DNA of 64,000 bases from the NCBI GenBank assembly GCA_016709575.1, contig JADJMM010000011.1, forward strand, positions 165,441 to 229,440. Direction: 5' to 3'. Both the position numbers and the translations under genes were made by a program. The notes beneath the pieces are model-generated. The model made no database searches and was not told the DNA's origin. It saw only the letters and a list, made by a program, of their open reading frames with translations. Of this stretch, positions 26,011 to 35,381 are shown piece after piece (position 1 is the first letter of the stretch; every line of letters starts with the position of its first letter). The stretch comes from Sphingobacteriaceae bacterium (GTDB lineage: Bacteria > Bacteroidota > Bacteroidia > B-17B0 > Aurantibacillaceae).

Positions 26011-26707
26011 AATAATTAATACAAATAAAAATGCACAATTAGTTGTATTGGTTGATCCTGATAAGTTCAATCCAAAATTAATTGATTTAGCTGCTGAAAG
26101 TAAAGTTGCGTTTTTTTTAGTAGGAGGAAGTTCGCTTAAAAAAAATAACCTCAGTTCTGTAGTTTCTAAAATAAAAAAGCGGAGTAATAAACCGGTCATT
26201 ATTTTTCCGGGTAACGAAAAACAAATTTGTAAGAATGCTGATGGACTTCTGTTGCTGAGTTTAATATCAGGAAGAAATTCTGAATTTTTAATTGGTAAAC
26301 ACGTGAAAGCTGTTTCTGCCATTAAAAAAAATAAGCTTGAAACTTTGTCCGTTGGTTATATTTTAATTGATGGTAACAAAATTTCAACAACTCAAAAAGT
26401 AACAGGTACAAAAGCGCTTTCATCGGTAAAAACAAAGTTAATTGTAGATACTGCCATTGCAGGAGAATTATTAGGATTAAAAGCTATTTATCTGGAAGCC
26501 GGAAGTGGTGCAAAAACACAAGTAAATGCAAAACTAATTGCAGCGGTTAAACAGAATATTCATGTTCCGTTGTTTGTAGGCGGCGGTATTGATTCTGAGC
26601 TAAAAGCAAGAGCCGCCATAAAAGCAGGCGCTAATTTTGTCGTGATTGGCAATGCTCTCGAAAAAAACTTATATTTATTGTCGGAAATAGAAAAAGCTTT
26701 TAATTAA
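25997..26707 (+). CDS. Geranylgeranylglyceryl phosphate synthase family protein (GGGPS/PcrB)
   Basis: The 236-residue TIM-barrel protein carries family marks: VLVDPDK at about 17-23, SVGYILIDG, YLEAGSGA, VGGGID and a phosphate-binding GNALEKN at the end. Family enzymes join an isoprenoid diphosphate to sn-glycerol-1-phosphate, the first committed step of ether lipids in archaea. Bacterial homologues in Bacteroidota are known and some have this activity. In this cluster it sits between a PPTase and a ThiE-like protein. The physiological product here is an inference. Confidence 0.88.
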   Translation: MNLNKIINTNKNAQLVVLVDPDKFNPKLIDLAAESKVAFFLVGGSSLKKNNLSSVVSKIKKRSNKPVIIFPGNEKQICKNADGLLLLSLISGRNSEFLIGKHVKAVSAIKKNKLETLSVGYILIDGNKISTTQKVTGTKALSSVKTKLIVDTAIAGELLGLKAIYLEAGSGAKTQVNAKLIAAVKQNIHVPLFVGGGIDSELKARAAIKAGANFVVIGNALEKNLYLLSEIEKAFN

Positions 26708-27339
26708 TGGAAATAGTTTTAATCACTTCATCTAAAAACGACAAGCACGAACCTGAATTGGTAACAAAATTATTTGAAGCCGGATTAACAACTCTTCATC
26801 TCCGCAAACCAACTTTTTCAACGCGGCAACTTTCTGAGTACATTGAAGGGATTCCAACACATTTTCACAATCGTATTATAATTCACTCACATCACGATTT
26901 AGTATTTAAGTATGGTGTAAAAGGAATACACTGGACAGAAGTACACTTAACCCGCAAATTTAAGAAGTGGTGGTTTTTAAGAAAGCTAAATGCCAGCACT
27001 AAAAAAATAATATTCACACGCTCTTATCACAAGTTATCTGAAGTGTATAACAACGAAGAACTTAATTTTGAATACTTTTTAATTGGAACCATTTACAATA
27101 ACATCACTAACGAATTTTATAGTGGTTTTTATGAGCAAGGGGTTAATGCTGCCATAAAAACAGCCAATAAAAAATTTATTGCCCGAGGTGGTATTAATGA
27201 AGTTACGATTGAAAAATCATTTCACTACGGCTTTAAAGGCGTTGCGTTAAATAGTCAGATTTGGAAAGCTGACGATCCTTTCAAGCGATTTATTGAACTG
27301 TTAGAAGATTGCAAAAAAAGAAACGTAGTAATCGATTAG
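26707..27339 (+). CDS. ThiE-like (thiamine phosphate synthase superfamily) TIM-barrel protein
   Basis: The 210-residue protein resembles thiamine phosphate synthase in overall pattern: LITSSKN at strand 1, TTLHLRKP at about 29-36, IIIHSHHDL, KGIHWTE, ARGGINE and GFKGVALNSQIW near the C-terminus. Several pyrimidine-binding residues expected of a true ThiE are not obvious, and no thiamine genes are adjacent. It shares the A of TAATG with the GGGPS gene. It is probably a diverged paralog with another role. Confidence 0.75.
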   Translation: MEIVLITSSKNDKHEPELVTKLFEAGLTTLHLRKPTFSTRQLSEYIEGIPTHFHNRIIIHSHHDLVFKYGVKGIHWTEVHLTRKFKKWWFLRKLNASTKKIIFTRSYHKLSEVYNNEELNFEYFLIGTIYNNITNEFYSGFYEQGVNAAIKTANKKFIARGGINEVTIEKSFHYGFKGVALNSQIWKADDPFKRFIELLEDCKKRNVVID

Positions 27340-28302
27340 TTATTTCCCTTTTCGAAGCAAGGATATTTCTTTTCCTATTCCTGTAAACGACACAAAGTTT
27401 AGAGGGAATTCTAAAAACACATGTAGGAAACTTAAAAAGAAGAGTGTACGCACACCTAAATTATAATCGTACATATAAACTGCCACTGAACCAATCCAAA
27501 TTATTATAGTAGCTGTTAATACTTTTTTAGACACTTGATGCCACTTAATAACTGATGTTTTTGAAAACCAGTTTAAGTAATGATATGTGTAAGCAAAAGC
27601 TACCAAACGCATAATAACAAAACCTGAATTCGTAACAAAAATATCGCTCACTTTAGTTAACGAATCCAGATGAAACATGTTTATCAAATGAAAATTTAAT
27701 AAATCGAACATGTGATAATTAGTACGAACCGAATCGCTCACTACATAATTTAAACCATTGGGTTGAATGAAGAAGAAAGTGGAAGCGCAAATAATTAAAA
27801 CAATTACCGACAAGAATCCGGAGAATGACTTTTCTTTTAATACACCGTACAACATGAACAACCAAGTGAAAATAAATACGTGGATAATGGTAGGAAGAAA
27901 AATACCTATCCAAATAAAATAATCATTAAAGTTATTTATTATACCAACCGCAATAATGGTGAGCACCGATAACACAATCCGGTATAACCAATCTTTAATA
28001 AACACAAACACCAGTGAAATGAAAAAAGCAAAGGCAATTAAATTAGCCACTAACAAATGATCTTTGGCCGGATAAAACGTATAATAAAATAAGGCAATAC
28101 AAATCGCAATTAAAAAAATAAAATCGTATTTGCCTTTAGTGAAATAATTTTTTTTGTGCAACCAGCCGATTTCCGTTAAATAATGCAAAGGCCCTAAAAC
28201 ACCATACGAAAACAAAAACAACTCGAACGGAATAAAAAACGCCACCACGCACGACACTATCATTAGGCCAATGTTGATGTAATTAATTTTATTAGTGGTC
28301 AT
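27340..28302 (-). CDS. Polytopic membrane protein with conserved-looking His motifs
   Basis: The 320-residue protein has about eight to nine membrane helices. Histidines sit near membrane edges: GPLHYLTEIGWLH (about 37-49), TIIHVFIFTW, FHLINMFHLD, YTYHYLNWF, SFLHVFLEFPLN. The spacing of several membrane-embedded His resembles di-iron or metal-dependent membrane oxygenases and Brp/Blh-type carotenoid cleavage proteins, but the exact motifs of those families are not seen. The stop directly abuts that of the ThiE-like gene on the other strand. Function is unknown. Confidence 0.7.
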   Translation of the reverse strand: MTTNKINYINIGLMIVSCVVAFFIPFELFLFSYGVLGPLHYLTEIGWLHKKNYFTKGKYDFIFLIAICIALFYYTFYPAKDHLLVANLIAFAFFISLVFVFIKDWLYRIVLSVLTIIAVGIINNFNDYFIWIGIFLPTIIHVFIFTWLFMLYGVLKEKSFSGFLSVIVLIICASTFFFIQPNGLNYVVSDSVRTNYHMFDLLNFHLINMFHLDSLTKVSDIFVTNSGFVIMRLVAFAYTYHYLNWFSKTSVIKWHQVSKKVLTATIIIWIGSVAVYMYDYNLGVRTLFFLSFLHVFLEFPLNFVSFTGIGKEISLLRKGK

Positions 28303-28338
28303 ATAATTTGCTTAGCAAATGTATTAATTAAAAACCAG

Positions 28339-29340
28339 TTATTTATTCTTAAAATACTCTGCAATAAAATCGGGCCATTTTTTTGTTTTATAATGGTTAG
28401 CACCAAAATAAACTAAAACAGGCTTTAGATTTTTAGGATGCTGGTACATATTCAGCACTTCAACTACTGTCAACTTTTCATCCAGTATGGCAACGGAAGG
28501 TAACCCAAATCTGCCACCGGTAATTTTAAAAGCAAAGGTGTTTAAAGGATATCCGTTTATAAGTTGCTTAAAGTGTTTTTCGCCATTAAATACAACTGTA
28601 TCCGCACTCTCTGCATCAAAATTTACTAAATAAAAATTCTTATCAATGTAGCTTGCAATACTGGTATCGACAAACGTTGTTTTATTTTGCACTTTGCAGG
28701 TATTACAAAAACCGGCGTAAATATTCACCAATAATTTCTTTGGTTTCTTTTTCGAAAGCGCCAAAGCTTCATTTATACTGTAAACAGGGATTTGTTTTTT
28801 AGGAAATACTGTATCGTAAAATGCTTTATTAAAGCGGTCCGAAAAATCTTCATATTGTGTTGTACGATATGCATTCTCTAAAACAAAAATCATTACCGGT
28901 TCAATTTTCTTCTCTTCTAAAAAACCTTGCGTTAATAAATTAAACTCGTAATTATTAGCAACAAACATGGTTGAAGGATAACTTAAACTGGTACCCAAAA
29001 ATTTAATAGCTAACTGATGTGGTGTTTTAGGATTTTTTGAAGTGGGATAATATGTTTTTCCATTATACTCAATAGTATCTTTTGTTTCAGCATCAAATTT
29101 TACCGCGTAAAAATGTTGGTTTAAATAAGCTGCAATGTTTGGATTTGAATACGTGGTTTTCATCATGTGCTTACACCAACCACACCAATCGGTATAAATA
29201 TCAATCAAAAAGGGTTTAGGAGCTGTTTTGTTTTTCTCTTGGGCTTCCTTAAGCGTTAGCCAGTTAACTAAACCATTCTCGTTTTGGGCCTTAAATGTTA
29301 ATCCTAGTACAGTAAATATTAACAATAACTTAATTCGCAT
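28339..29340 (-). CDS. Secreted protein with two thioredoxin-like domains
   Basis: The 333-residue product has a signal peptide (cleavage near TFKAQ). Domain 1 carries the redox motif CGWC (Cys53/Cys56, DIYTDWCGWCKHM). Domain 2 carries CNTC (Cys212/Cys215, NIYAGFCNTCKVQ). Both are followed by the strand FYAVKFDAE or FYLVNFDAE. Such DUF255/thioredoxin-7-like proteins act in the periplasm as reductases or isomerases. The tandem suggests an internal duplication. Confidence 0.85.
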   Translation of the reverse strand: MRIKLLLIFTVLGLTFKAQNENGLVNWLTLKEAQEKNKTAPKPFLIDIYTDWCGWCKHMMKTTYSNPNIAAYLNQHFYAVKFDAETKDTIEYNGKTYYPTSKNPKTPHQLAIKFLGTSLSYPSTMFVANNYEFNLLTQGFLEEKKIEPVMIFVLENAYRTTQYEDFSDRFNKAFYDTVFPKKQIPVYSINEALALSKKKPKKLLVNIYAGFCNTCKVQNKTTFVDTSIASYIDKNFYLVNFDAESADTVVFNGEKHFKQLINGYPLNTFAFKITGGRFGLPSVAILDEKLTVVEVLNMYQHPKNLKPVLVYFGANHYKTKKWPDFIAEYFKNK

Positions 29341-29382
29341 TCCTCTATTTTTTGTAACTTTACGCCTATAAAATTAATTAAT

Positions 29383-30342
29383 ATGATTAAACATCTACTA
29401 TCAGCAAGTCTTTTATTTTTAAGCCTTAACACTTTTTCTCAAGCATTTAGTGTTATGTACGATTTTGGCGGGGTTTTAACCGGAACCGCTAACACAGGAA
29501 CAGTTGACCCTACTCCTCCTCCAACAGCACCAGGCGTAACCTTTGGTTCGTTTATGGCAGTTGGTACACCAACCGGCACTTCAGCAGGTAGCGTATTTGC
29601 ATTTAGCGGTTGGGATAACACAATAGTGAATGGTAATGATGCTTATGCTACTTACACAGGCGCTATCAATCCTGCTAAGTATTATGAAGTAACTATTACA
29701 CCTAATGCAAGTAGTGTGACTTTAAATTCAATCACATTTAATATGTCGCGGTCATCAACCGGGCCGCGCAATTGGGCAGTAAGAAGTAGCAAAGATTCGT
29801 ATGCTGCTAACTTACCGGCAAGTATTGCACCAGCTAATGCAAACATTAATGTTCAAGCCGGCGATGTGTTTTTCTGGGTGTTGGATAGCTATACTGTAAC
29901 AGGCGGTAAACAAGAAGTTGGATCAACTATTACATTAAGCGGACCAAACTTTACCAATCAAACTAATGCTACTACTTTCCGTTTATATCCTTGGAATGCA
30001 GAAAGCACTAATGGTACTTTCCGTATAGATACAGTTCGTTTTACAGGATCTGTAGCAGGCGCTTCAGGTGTTGCTGAGTTTACACAAGACATTAATTCAG
30101 CTATTAAAATTTATCCTAATCCAAGTAATGATGGCGTAATCTATTTAGATACTAAAAAACTAAACTACTCGAAAATTGAAGTAGTGAACATTTTAGGGAG
30201 CACTATTGCTATCGAAAATAAAGAAGCTAAGCTTAACGAAAAAATTAAATTAGATTTAAACACTTTACCTGCCGGAACCTATTTTGTAAGAGTAACCGCA
30301 GGCGACAAGATTTATTCTGAGCGCTTTTTCATTACTAAATAA
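29383..30342 (+). CDS. Secreted protein with T9SS type A sorting domain
   Basis: The 319-residue protein has a signal peptide (MIKHLLSASLLFLSLNTFSQ). A Gly/Thr/Pro-rich beta-sandwich follows at about 20-225, containing many Asn/Ser/Thr. A typical C-terminal sorting domain ends the protein (KIYPNPSNDGVIYLD, VVNILGSTI, LDLNTLPAGTYFVRV, ERFFITK). It should cross the outer membrane through the type IX system and be anchored or released. The N-terminal part has no recognised catalytic motif. Confidence 0.9.
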   Translation: MIKHLLSASLLFLSLNTFSQAFSVMYDFGGVLTGTANTGTVDPTPPPTAPGVTFGSFMAVGTPTGTSAGSVFAFSGWDNTIVNGNDAYATYTGAINPAKYYEVTITPNASSVTLNSITFNMSRSSTGPRNWAVRSSKDSYAANLPASIAPANANINVQAGDVFFWVLDSYTVTGGKQEVGSTITLSGPNFTNQTNATTFRLYPWNAESTNGTFRIDTVRFTGSVAGASGVAEFTQDINSAIKIYPNPSNDGVIYLDTKKLNYSKIEVVNILGSTIAIENKEAKLNEKIKLDLNTLPAGTYFVRVTAGDKIYSERFFITK

Positions 30343-30367
30343 AGCTAAAAAAGCTTAATTTTTTTAA

Positions 30368-30399
30368 TACCCCGATCTAACCGTCGGGGTATTTTATTT
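30368..30399 (+). terminator. Terminator after the T9SS cargo gene
   Basis: ATACCCCGA/TCGGGGTAT with loop TCTAACCG, then TTTATTTT. Confidence 0.8.
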
Positions 30400-30428
30400 T
30401 CTGCCCGTCAAATTACTATCTTTACAAA

Positions 30429-31964
30429 GTGAATAAGCAAAACTTTAGTGTTATATCGGTTGTAGTAGCCCTTGCTTTCCTGGCTTTAATTGCCATTCAG
30501 GCGTATTGGATTATTAATGACTGGGAGCTAAAGAATGACCAATTTAAATCGCGTGTTTATGCGGCACTAAATAATACTGCCGATAAACTTGAGAAAACTG
30601 CCCTGGCAGATAAATTATCTAAAAAATATAAGAAGCGTACGCAGGGTGTTGTTGAAGGAAATGTTATTAAACTTTATTCCGTTTTAAGTAAAGATTCCGG
30701 CGGGGTATCTACCAGCGTGTACTCACAAAAAGAATTTTCGAAGAATGATACTGTTCAATTTAACGAAGATTTCCCGTATCATTTTGCCGCAAACAAAATC
30801 GACACCGTTAAACAAATTGAAAATGTACGTGACGAATTACTGAAACACAAAGAAGAGATTTATAAAGATCTTTTTGATGAGATGGAAGAAGTAAATGTAT
30901 ATTCTAATTATAAACCAAAAATCGATACTATACTTTTAGATTCTACACTTAGAAAAGAATTACAAAATCAAGACATTAAAACAAAATACAACTATTATAT
31001 TTCCTCACAGCATCCGGGCAGTTTAAAAACAACCAACCTTAGCGAAGCTGAATTAGGAAAAGATTCTTTAGGTACAGTTTATAATGTCAATCTCTCCCCT
31101 AAAAATATTTTTGTAAAACCGGAATATTTAACGGTTCACTTTCCTCACCAAAATAAATATTTATTACAAACCATGTGGGCCATGTTAGTAGTATCCGGTA
31201 TGGTGATGTTGATTTTGATTTTCTCTTTCTACTATTTTATTTTTACGATTCTCCGTCAGAAAAAATTAGGTGATATAAAAAATGACTTCATTAGTAATAT
31301 GACACATGAATTTAAAACGCCTATTAGTACTATTTCCTTAGCGTCTGAAATGTTAGGCGATGAAACCGTTACCAAAACACCAGAAAAACAAGCTCGCTTT
31401 TTAAAAATGATTAAAGATGAGAATAAGCGTTTAAGTGTTTTAGTAGAAAGCATTTTACAAACCGCTATTTTAGATAAGGGCGAATTCAAACTAAAATTAA
31501 ACGAGCTCGATATTCACGAAATCATCAATACTGCTATTAATAACACGAATTTATTAGTGGAACAACGCAACGGAAAAATCACCACCAATCTTAATGCCAC
31601 TAAAGTTAGATTGCAGGCCGACAGAGTTCACTTAACTAATATTATTTTCAACTTAATTGATAACGCCCTAAAATATTCGAAAGAAAATCCTGAAATTAAT
31701 ATTACCACACACGATGCCGAAAATGGTATTGAAATTATTATCAGGGATAACGGAATTGGTATCAGTAAAGAAAACCAACGCAAAATATTCGATAAGTTTT
31801 ACCGCGTGCCAACCGGAAACGTGCATAATGTAAAAGGCTTTGGTTTAGGCCTATCGTACGTGCAAGCCGTTGTAAATAAGCATGGAGGCGAGATTAGCGT
31901 AAGCAGTGAACTTGGCAAGGGAAGCACGTTTACCCTTGTTTTGCCTCTACAACCCAATACCTAA
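30429..31964 (+). CDS. Transmembrane sensor histidine kinase
   Basis: The 511-residue kinase has membrane helices at about 8-28 and 247-274, with a roughly 215-residue periplasmic sensor between them. The HisKA domain carries phospho-His293 (MTHEFKTPIS). The ATPase domain shows N (LIDNALKYSKENP), G1 (RDNGIGISKEN) and G2 (KGFGLGLSYV) boxes. No HAMP domain is evident. The start is GTG at 30429, just after the previous terminator. An OmpR-type regulator follows 64 bases downstream. The signal is unknown. Confidence 0.93.
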   Translation: MNKQNFSVISVVVALAFLALIAIQAYWIINDWELKNDQFKSRVYAALNNTADKLEKTALADKLSKKYKKRTQGVVEGNVIKLYSVLSKDSGGVSTSVYSQKEFSKNDTVQFNEDFPYHFAANKIDTVKQIENVRDELLKHKEEIYKDLFDEMEEVNVYSNYKPKIDTILLDSTLRKELQNQDIKTKYNYYISSQHPGSLKTTNLSEAELGKDSLGTVYNVNLSPKNIFVKPEYLTVHFPHQNKYLLQTMWAMLVVSGMVMLILIFSFYYFIFTILRQKKLGDIKNDFISNMTHEFKTPISTISLASEMLGDETVTKTPEKQARFLKMIKDENKRLSVLVESILQTAILDKGEFKLKLNELDIHEIINTAINNTNLLVEQRNGKITTNLNATKVRLQADRVHLTNIIFNLIDNALKYSKENPEINITTHDAENGIEIIIRDNGIGISKENQRKIFDKFYRVPTGNVHNVKGFGLGLSYVQAVVNKHGGEISVSSELGKGSTFTLVLPLQPNT

Positions 31965-32028
31965 TAATTGTTAAAAGCCATTTTTCGGAACAGTTTATGT
32001 ATTAACTTTATTGTTAAAATTAACATTT

Positions 32029-32730
32029 ATGGAAGCTGTAAAAACCAGAGTATTATTGGTAGAGGACGATCCGAGCCTGGGAACACTTTTAGAAGAATAT
32101 CTAAACGCGAAAGGTTTTGAAACCAAATTAGCCGACGACGGCAATAAAGGATACGACGCATTTTGCAAAGGCACTTTTGACTTATTATTGTTAGACGTGA
32201 TGATGCCACATAAAGATGGTATCACGCTTGCAAAAGAAATTCGTTTAAACGATAAGAACGTACCAATTATTTTCTTGACTGCAAAGAGCATGAAAGAAGA
32301 TACTATTGAAGGCTTTAATGCAGGCGGTGATGATTATATCACTAAACCATTTAGCATGGAAGAATTAATGGTACGTATTAATGCGGTATTACGCCGTAGT
32401 AATAAAAACCGTTCGCAGGATACTGATGAATCAGCATTCTCAATTGGTAAATACCAATTCAATTCTGAAAAGCAGATTTTATTACACAACGCAATGGAAC
32501 AAAAATTAACGACTAAAGAAAGTCAGTTGTTACGTTTGTTGTGTGTGCACAAAAATGATGTGTTAGACAGAAACTTCGCTTTAAAAACTATTTGGCATGA
32601 CGATAATTATTTCAATGGCCGTAGTATGGATATTTACATTGCTAAATTGCGTAAATATTTAAAAGACGATTCAAAAGTTGAAATCATCAATATTCACGGT
32701 AAAGGATTTAAATTACTAGTGAATTCTTAA
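32029..32730 (+). CDS. OmpR/PhoB-family response regulator
   Basis: The ATG at 32029 (MEAVKTRVLL) is preferred over an upstream TTG. The receiver domain has the acidic pair in VEDDPS, phospho-acceptor Asp56 (LLLLDVMMPHKDG) and Lys in DDYITKPFS. The C-terminal winged helix (about 135-233) has TTKESQLLRLLCVHKND and GRSMDIYIAKLRKYL. It is the partner of the histidine kinase upstream. Confidence 0.95.
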   Translation: MEAVKTRVLLVEDDPSLGTLLEEYLNAKGFETKLADDGNKGYDAFCKGTFDLLLLDVMMPHKDGITLAKEIRLNDKNVPIIFLTAKSMKEDTIEGFNAGGDDYITKPFSMEELMVRINAVLRRSNKNRSQDTDESAFSIGKYQFNSEKQILLHNAMEQKLTTKESQLLRLLCVHKNDVLDRNFALKTIWHDDNYFNGRSMDIYIAKLRKYLKDDSKVEIINIHGKGFKLLVNS

Positions 32731-32747
32731 ATCAATAACTCTTAAGG

Positions 32748-32778
32748 AAAGAAAGGCTGTCGGAAATGATGGCCTTTT
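32748..32778. terminator. Bidirectional terminator between the response regulator and the EVE gene
   Basis: An imperfect stem, AAAGGCtGTC paired with GATGGCCTTTT around a GGAAAT loop, ends in T6 on the plus strand. A-runs on the left serve the minus strand. Confidence 0.6.
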
Positions 32779-33189
32779 TTATTTTGATTCACCCAACAAA
32801 CAAACTTTATCAAACTCTTCTTTCTTTACTACACTTACTGATAAGCGACCAATTTTCACAAATTGCATATCTTTTAAAAGTTTGTCCTTTTTTAATTCAG
32901 CTAACTCAACCGGTTTTTTAAGTTCTTTTTCAGGAGCGACATCAACACACACCCAAGCCTCTTCTGTAGTTGTTGGATCCTGATAGAATTCTTTAACCAC
33001 CTTTGCAATGCCAACAATATGTTTTCCTTCGTTGCTATGGTAAAAAAAGCAGAGGTCGCCTTTTTTCATAGCTTTTAAATTATTTCGCGCGGCGTAATTT
33101 CTTACCCCAGTCCAAGACGTTTTTTTATCTTTTTTAAATTGTTCCCAACTGTAAGCGTCGGGTTCTGATTTTATAAGCCAATAGTTCAT
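32779..33189 (-). CDS. EVE domain protein
   Basis: The 136-residue protein is a complete EVE domain (PUA-like fold): MNYWLIKSEPDAYSWEQF at the start, WTGVRNYAARNNLKAMKKGD, CFFYHSN, GIAKVVKEFYQDP, then VKIGRLSVS. EVE proteins bind modified bases in RNA or DNA. Free-standing members are widespread housekeeping genes, while others accompany restriction systems. No restriction gene lies nearby. Confidence 0.92.
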   Translation of the reverse strand: MNYWLIKSEPDAYSWEQFKKDKKTSWTGVRNYAARNNLKAMKKGDLCFFYHSNEGKHIVGIAKVVKEFYQDPTTTEEAWVCVDVAPEKELKKPVELAELKKDKLLKDMQFVKIGRLSVSVVKKEEFDKVCLLGESK

Positions 33190-33195
33190 GAAATA

Positions 33196-33798
33196 TTATC
33201 TCACAATGTTTTTGCGCATCAATAATTTTTTCCAAACCAAAGCATTACTGGCATTAAATTTATCATGTCTCAATAATCCAAATGCTGAATTGAAATAATA
33301 AATGGATTTCGTTTTTCCGGTGTTGGAAGGGTCGTTAGCAACAGTGACTTTTTCAACACGTTTGTAATAGCGGTCATAAATAAATACTGAATCTAATCTA
33401 CTGCAATTAAATGCAGATGAACTATCGGGGAAATTAAAATCAGTATAAATTTTAATACCACTATTTGGTAAACCGCCAGTATTTTTCTCAATACCGCCTT
33501 GGTAAATTGCCATGTTCGATCCTAATAAATTAGGATAGCTAACTAAATTATAACCATATGCATGAAATTCTTCACAAGCACCGGCTTTGCCTTCTGAAAA
33601 GCTACTAATAACAGTACTGTCAGTAGCTAAAGCAACTGAATCCATATATACCCAATACGTTCCGGTTTTTAGCATTCCGTTTAATAAATCAGGTGACGAT
33701 ATTTGATAATAAGTACCATCACACTCATTGGTAGTTTCTTTGTCCTTATCGCAACTTACCATTGCAATAACACTTAGTAATAAAATTATTCTCTTCAT
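33196..33798 (-). CDS. Lipoprotein of unknown function
   Basis: The 200-residue product has a signal peptide with the lipobox MVSC (Cys at about 16) followed by an acidic DKDKE sequence. The mature part is probably beta-rich (TGTYWVYMDSVALATDST, YYKRVEKVTV) and contains a few Cys. Its pattern is that of the small Bacteroidota lipoproteins with a barrel or sandwich fold. It sits 6 bases before the EVE gene on the same strand and may be co-transcribed. No family is recognised. Confidence 0.7.
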   Translation of the reverse strand: MKRIILLLSVIAMVSCDKDKETTNECDGTYYQISSPDLLNGMLKTGTYWVYMDSVALATDSTVISSFSEGKAGACEEFHAYGYNLVSYPNLLGSNMAIYQGGIEKNTGGLPNSGIKIYTDFNFPDSSSAFNCSRLDSVFIYDRYYKRVEKVTVANDPSNTGKTKSIYYFNSAFGLLRHDKFNASNALVWKKLLMRKNIVR

Positions 33799-33939
33799 CT
33801 CGACTATGAAGTTACGGATTTAGAAGAGTCCTTTTTAAAAAATGCTTCAACAATCCACTCTTAATAATTAGCTTAAAACCGTTTGAAAAGCCGTTAAAAT
33901 GGCGTAATTTTAACCTTTCGATATAAATAGGAAATACCA

Positions 33940-35375
33940 ATGAGTTGCGGAAATTGCAGTACAGGAAGAGGAAACCATAACACATCAACTGGTGTGCCAG
34001 CCGGCTGTAACAACAATGGTTCGTGCGGTACCGGAGGAGGTTGCAACAAACTTAATGTATTTGATTGGTTAGGTAACATGAGTTTACCCGGCGGACAAAC
34101 CCCATTTGATATGGTGGAGGTTCGTTTTAAAAATTCACGTAAAGATTTTTTTAAAAATGTAAATGGCCTTGGTTTAAATGTGGGTGATGTGATTGCTGTT
34201 GAAGCCAGTCCAGGACATGACATCGGTATTGTTTCTTTAACAGGAGAATTGGTTCGTCTGCAAATGAAAAAGAAGGGCGTAAATTTTGATAGTGAAGAAA
34301 TTAAAAAAATTTACCGTAAAGCTAAACAACAGGATATTGATAAGTGGCGCGAAGGCCAGGCATTGGAAGTAGCTACCATGTATAAAGCCCGCACTATTGC
34401 TTTGCAATTAGGTTTGCAAATGAAATTAAGTGATGTAGAATATCAAGGTGATAAATCGAAAGCTATTTTTTATTACACAGCTGATGAACGTGTTGATTTT
34501 CGTGAGTTGATAAAAGTTTTAGCTGATGCTTTTAAAGTAAGAATTGAAATGCGTCAGATTGGTGCGCGACAAGAAGCTGCGCGTTTAGGAGCAATTGGTG
34601 CTTGTGGAAGAGAATTATGTTGTAGTACCTGGTTAACTGATTTCAGAACAGTTTCAACCTCAGCAGCACGTTACCAACAATTATCATTGAATCCAATGAA
34701 ATTAGCGGGACAATGTGGTAAATTAAAATGTTGTTTGAATTACGAGTTAGATACCTATCAGGATGCACTGAAAGAATTTCCACAAATTGATGGGAAACGT
34801 TTACACACGCAAAAAGGAGATGCCTTTTACAAAAGACTGATATTTTTAAACGATTAATTTGGTGGTCGTACACCACTGAACCGGATGTTTTTATTCCGTT
34901 GAGTATTGCACGCGTAAAAGAAGTTTTAGCGATGAACGAGAAAGGTGAAAAACCTGTTGACTTGGCTGAGTTTAAAGAAATAAGTGCAATTCCTGAAGTA
35001 AAGCAACCTGATTTTGAAAATGTAGTTGGCCAGGATAGCTTAACCCGTTTTGATAAACAAAAAAATCAAAACAGAAACAAGCACAAAAAACCGCAAGGTA
35101 ATAAAGGGCCAAATCCTAATAATAAAAACGCGAACCCTAACAACAAGAATCAAAACCCAAATAACAAAACACAGAATCCGAATAATAAAACTGCGAACCC
35201 TAATAATAAATCCGCGAACCCGAATAACAAGAGCGGCAATAATCCTAACAGAAAACCAAATCCTAATCAAAAACCAAATAACAATCCGAACAATAAGGGA
35301 GGCGGCAACAAACCAAATCACAATAAGCCCAATAACAATCCAAACAATAATCCTACTAAGCCAAAAGATAATTAG
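33940..35375 (+). pseudogene. ricT: PSP1/RicT-family protein with Cys-rich N-terminus and Asn/Lys repeat tail, one frameshift
   Basis: The frame from 33940 gives the PSP1 domain with RicT iron-sulfur cysteines (ACGRELCCSTW, QCGKLKCCLNY). It also has a Bacteroidota N-terminal Cys extension (Cys3, 6, 23, 29, 35) before NKLNVFDWLGNM. The frame is lost in the A-run at 34831-34834. Supplying one A gives TDIFKRLIWWSYTTEPDVFI and then IPLSIARVKEVLAMNEKGEKP in the following frame. The last 105 residues are low-complexity NPNNK repeats. Intact length would be about 478. RicT-type proteins help in RNA processing in Bacillus. In Bacteroidota the gene is often beside gldH, as here. The frameshift is probably a read error. 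Confidence 0.82.
35110..35240 (+). repeat. In-frame 21-bp tandem repeat encoding NPNNKxx
   Basis: About six imperfect 21-base units each encode Asn-Pro-Asn-Asn-Lys plus two variable residues (NA, NQ, TQ, TA, SA), with synonymous changes between units. Looser PNN/PNQK repeats continue to 35370. It forms the C-terminal tail of the RicT-like protein. Confidence 0.8.
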
Positions 35376-35381
35376 TTTGTG

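Noticed and set aside
35110..35240. Regular 21-base repeats, considered as a CRISPR array
   Set aside because: Units are contiguous, without spacers, and keep the protein frame. It is a coding tandem repeat.
35040..35321. 93-residue Ile/Val/Arg-rich open frame on the minus strand
   Set aside because: It is the antisense of the Asn/Pro/Lys repeats in the ricT tail. Its composition follows from the repeat, and it has no start context.
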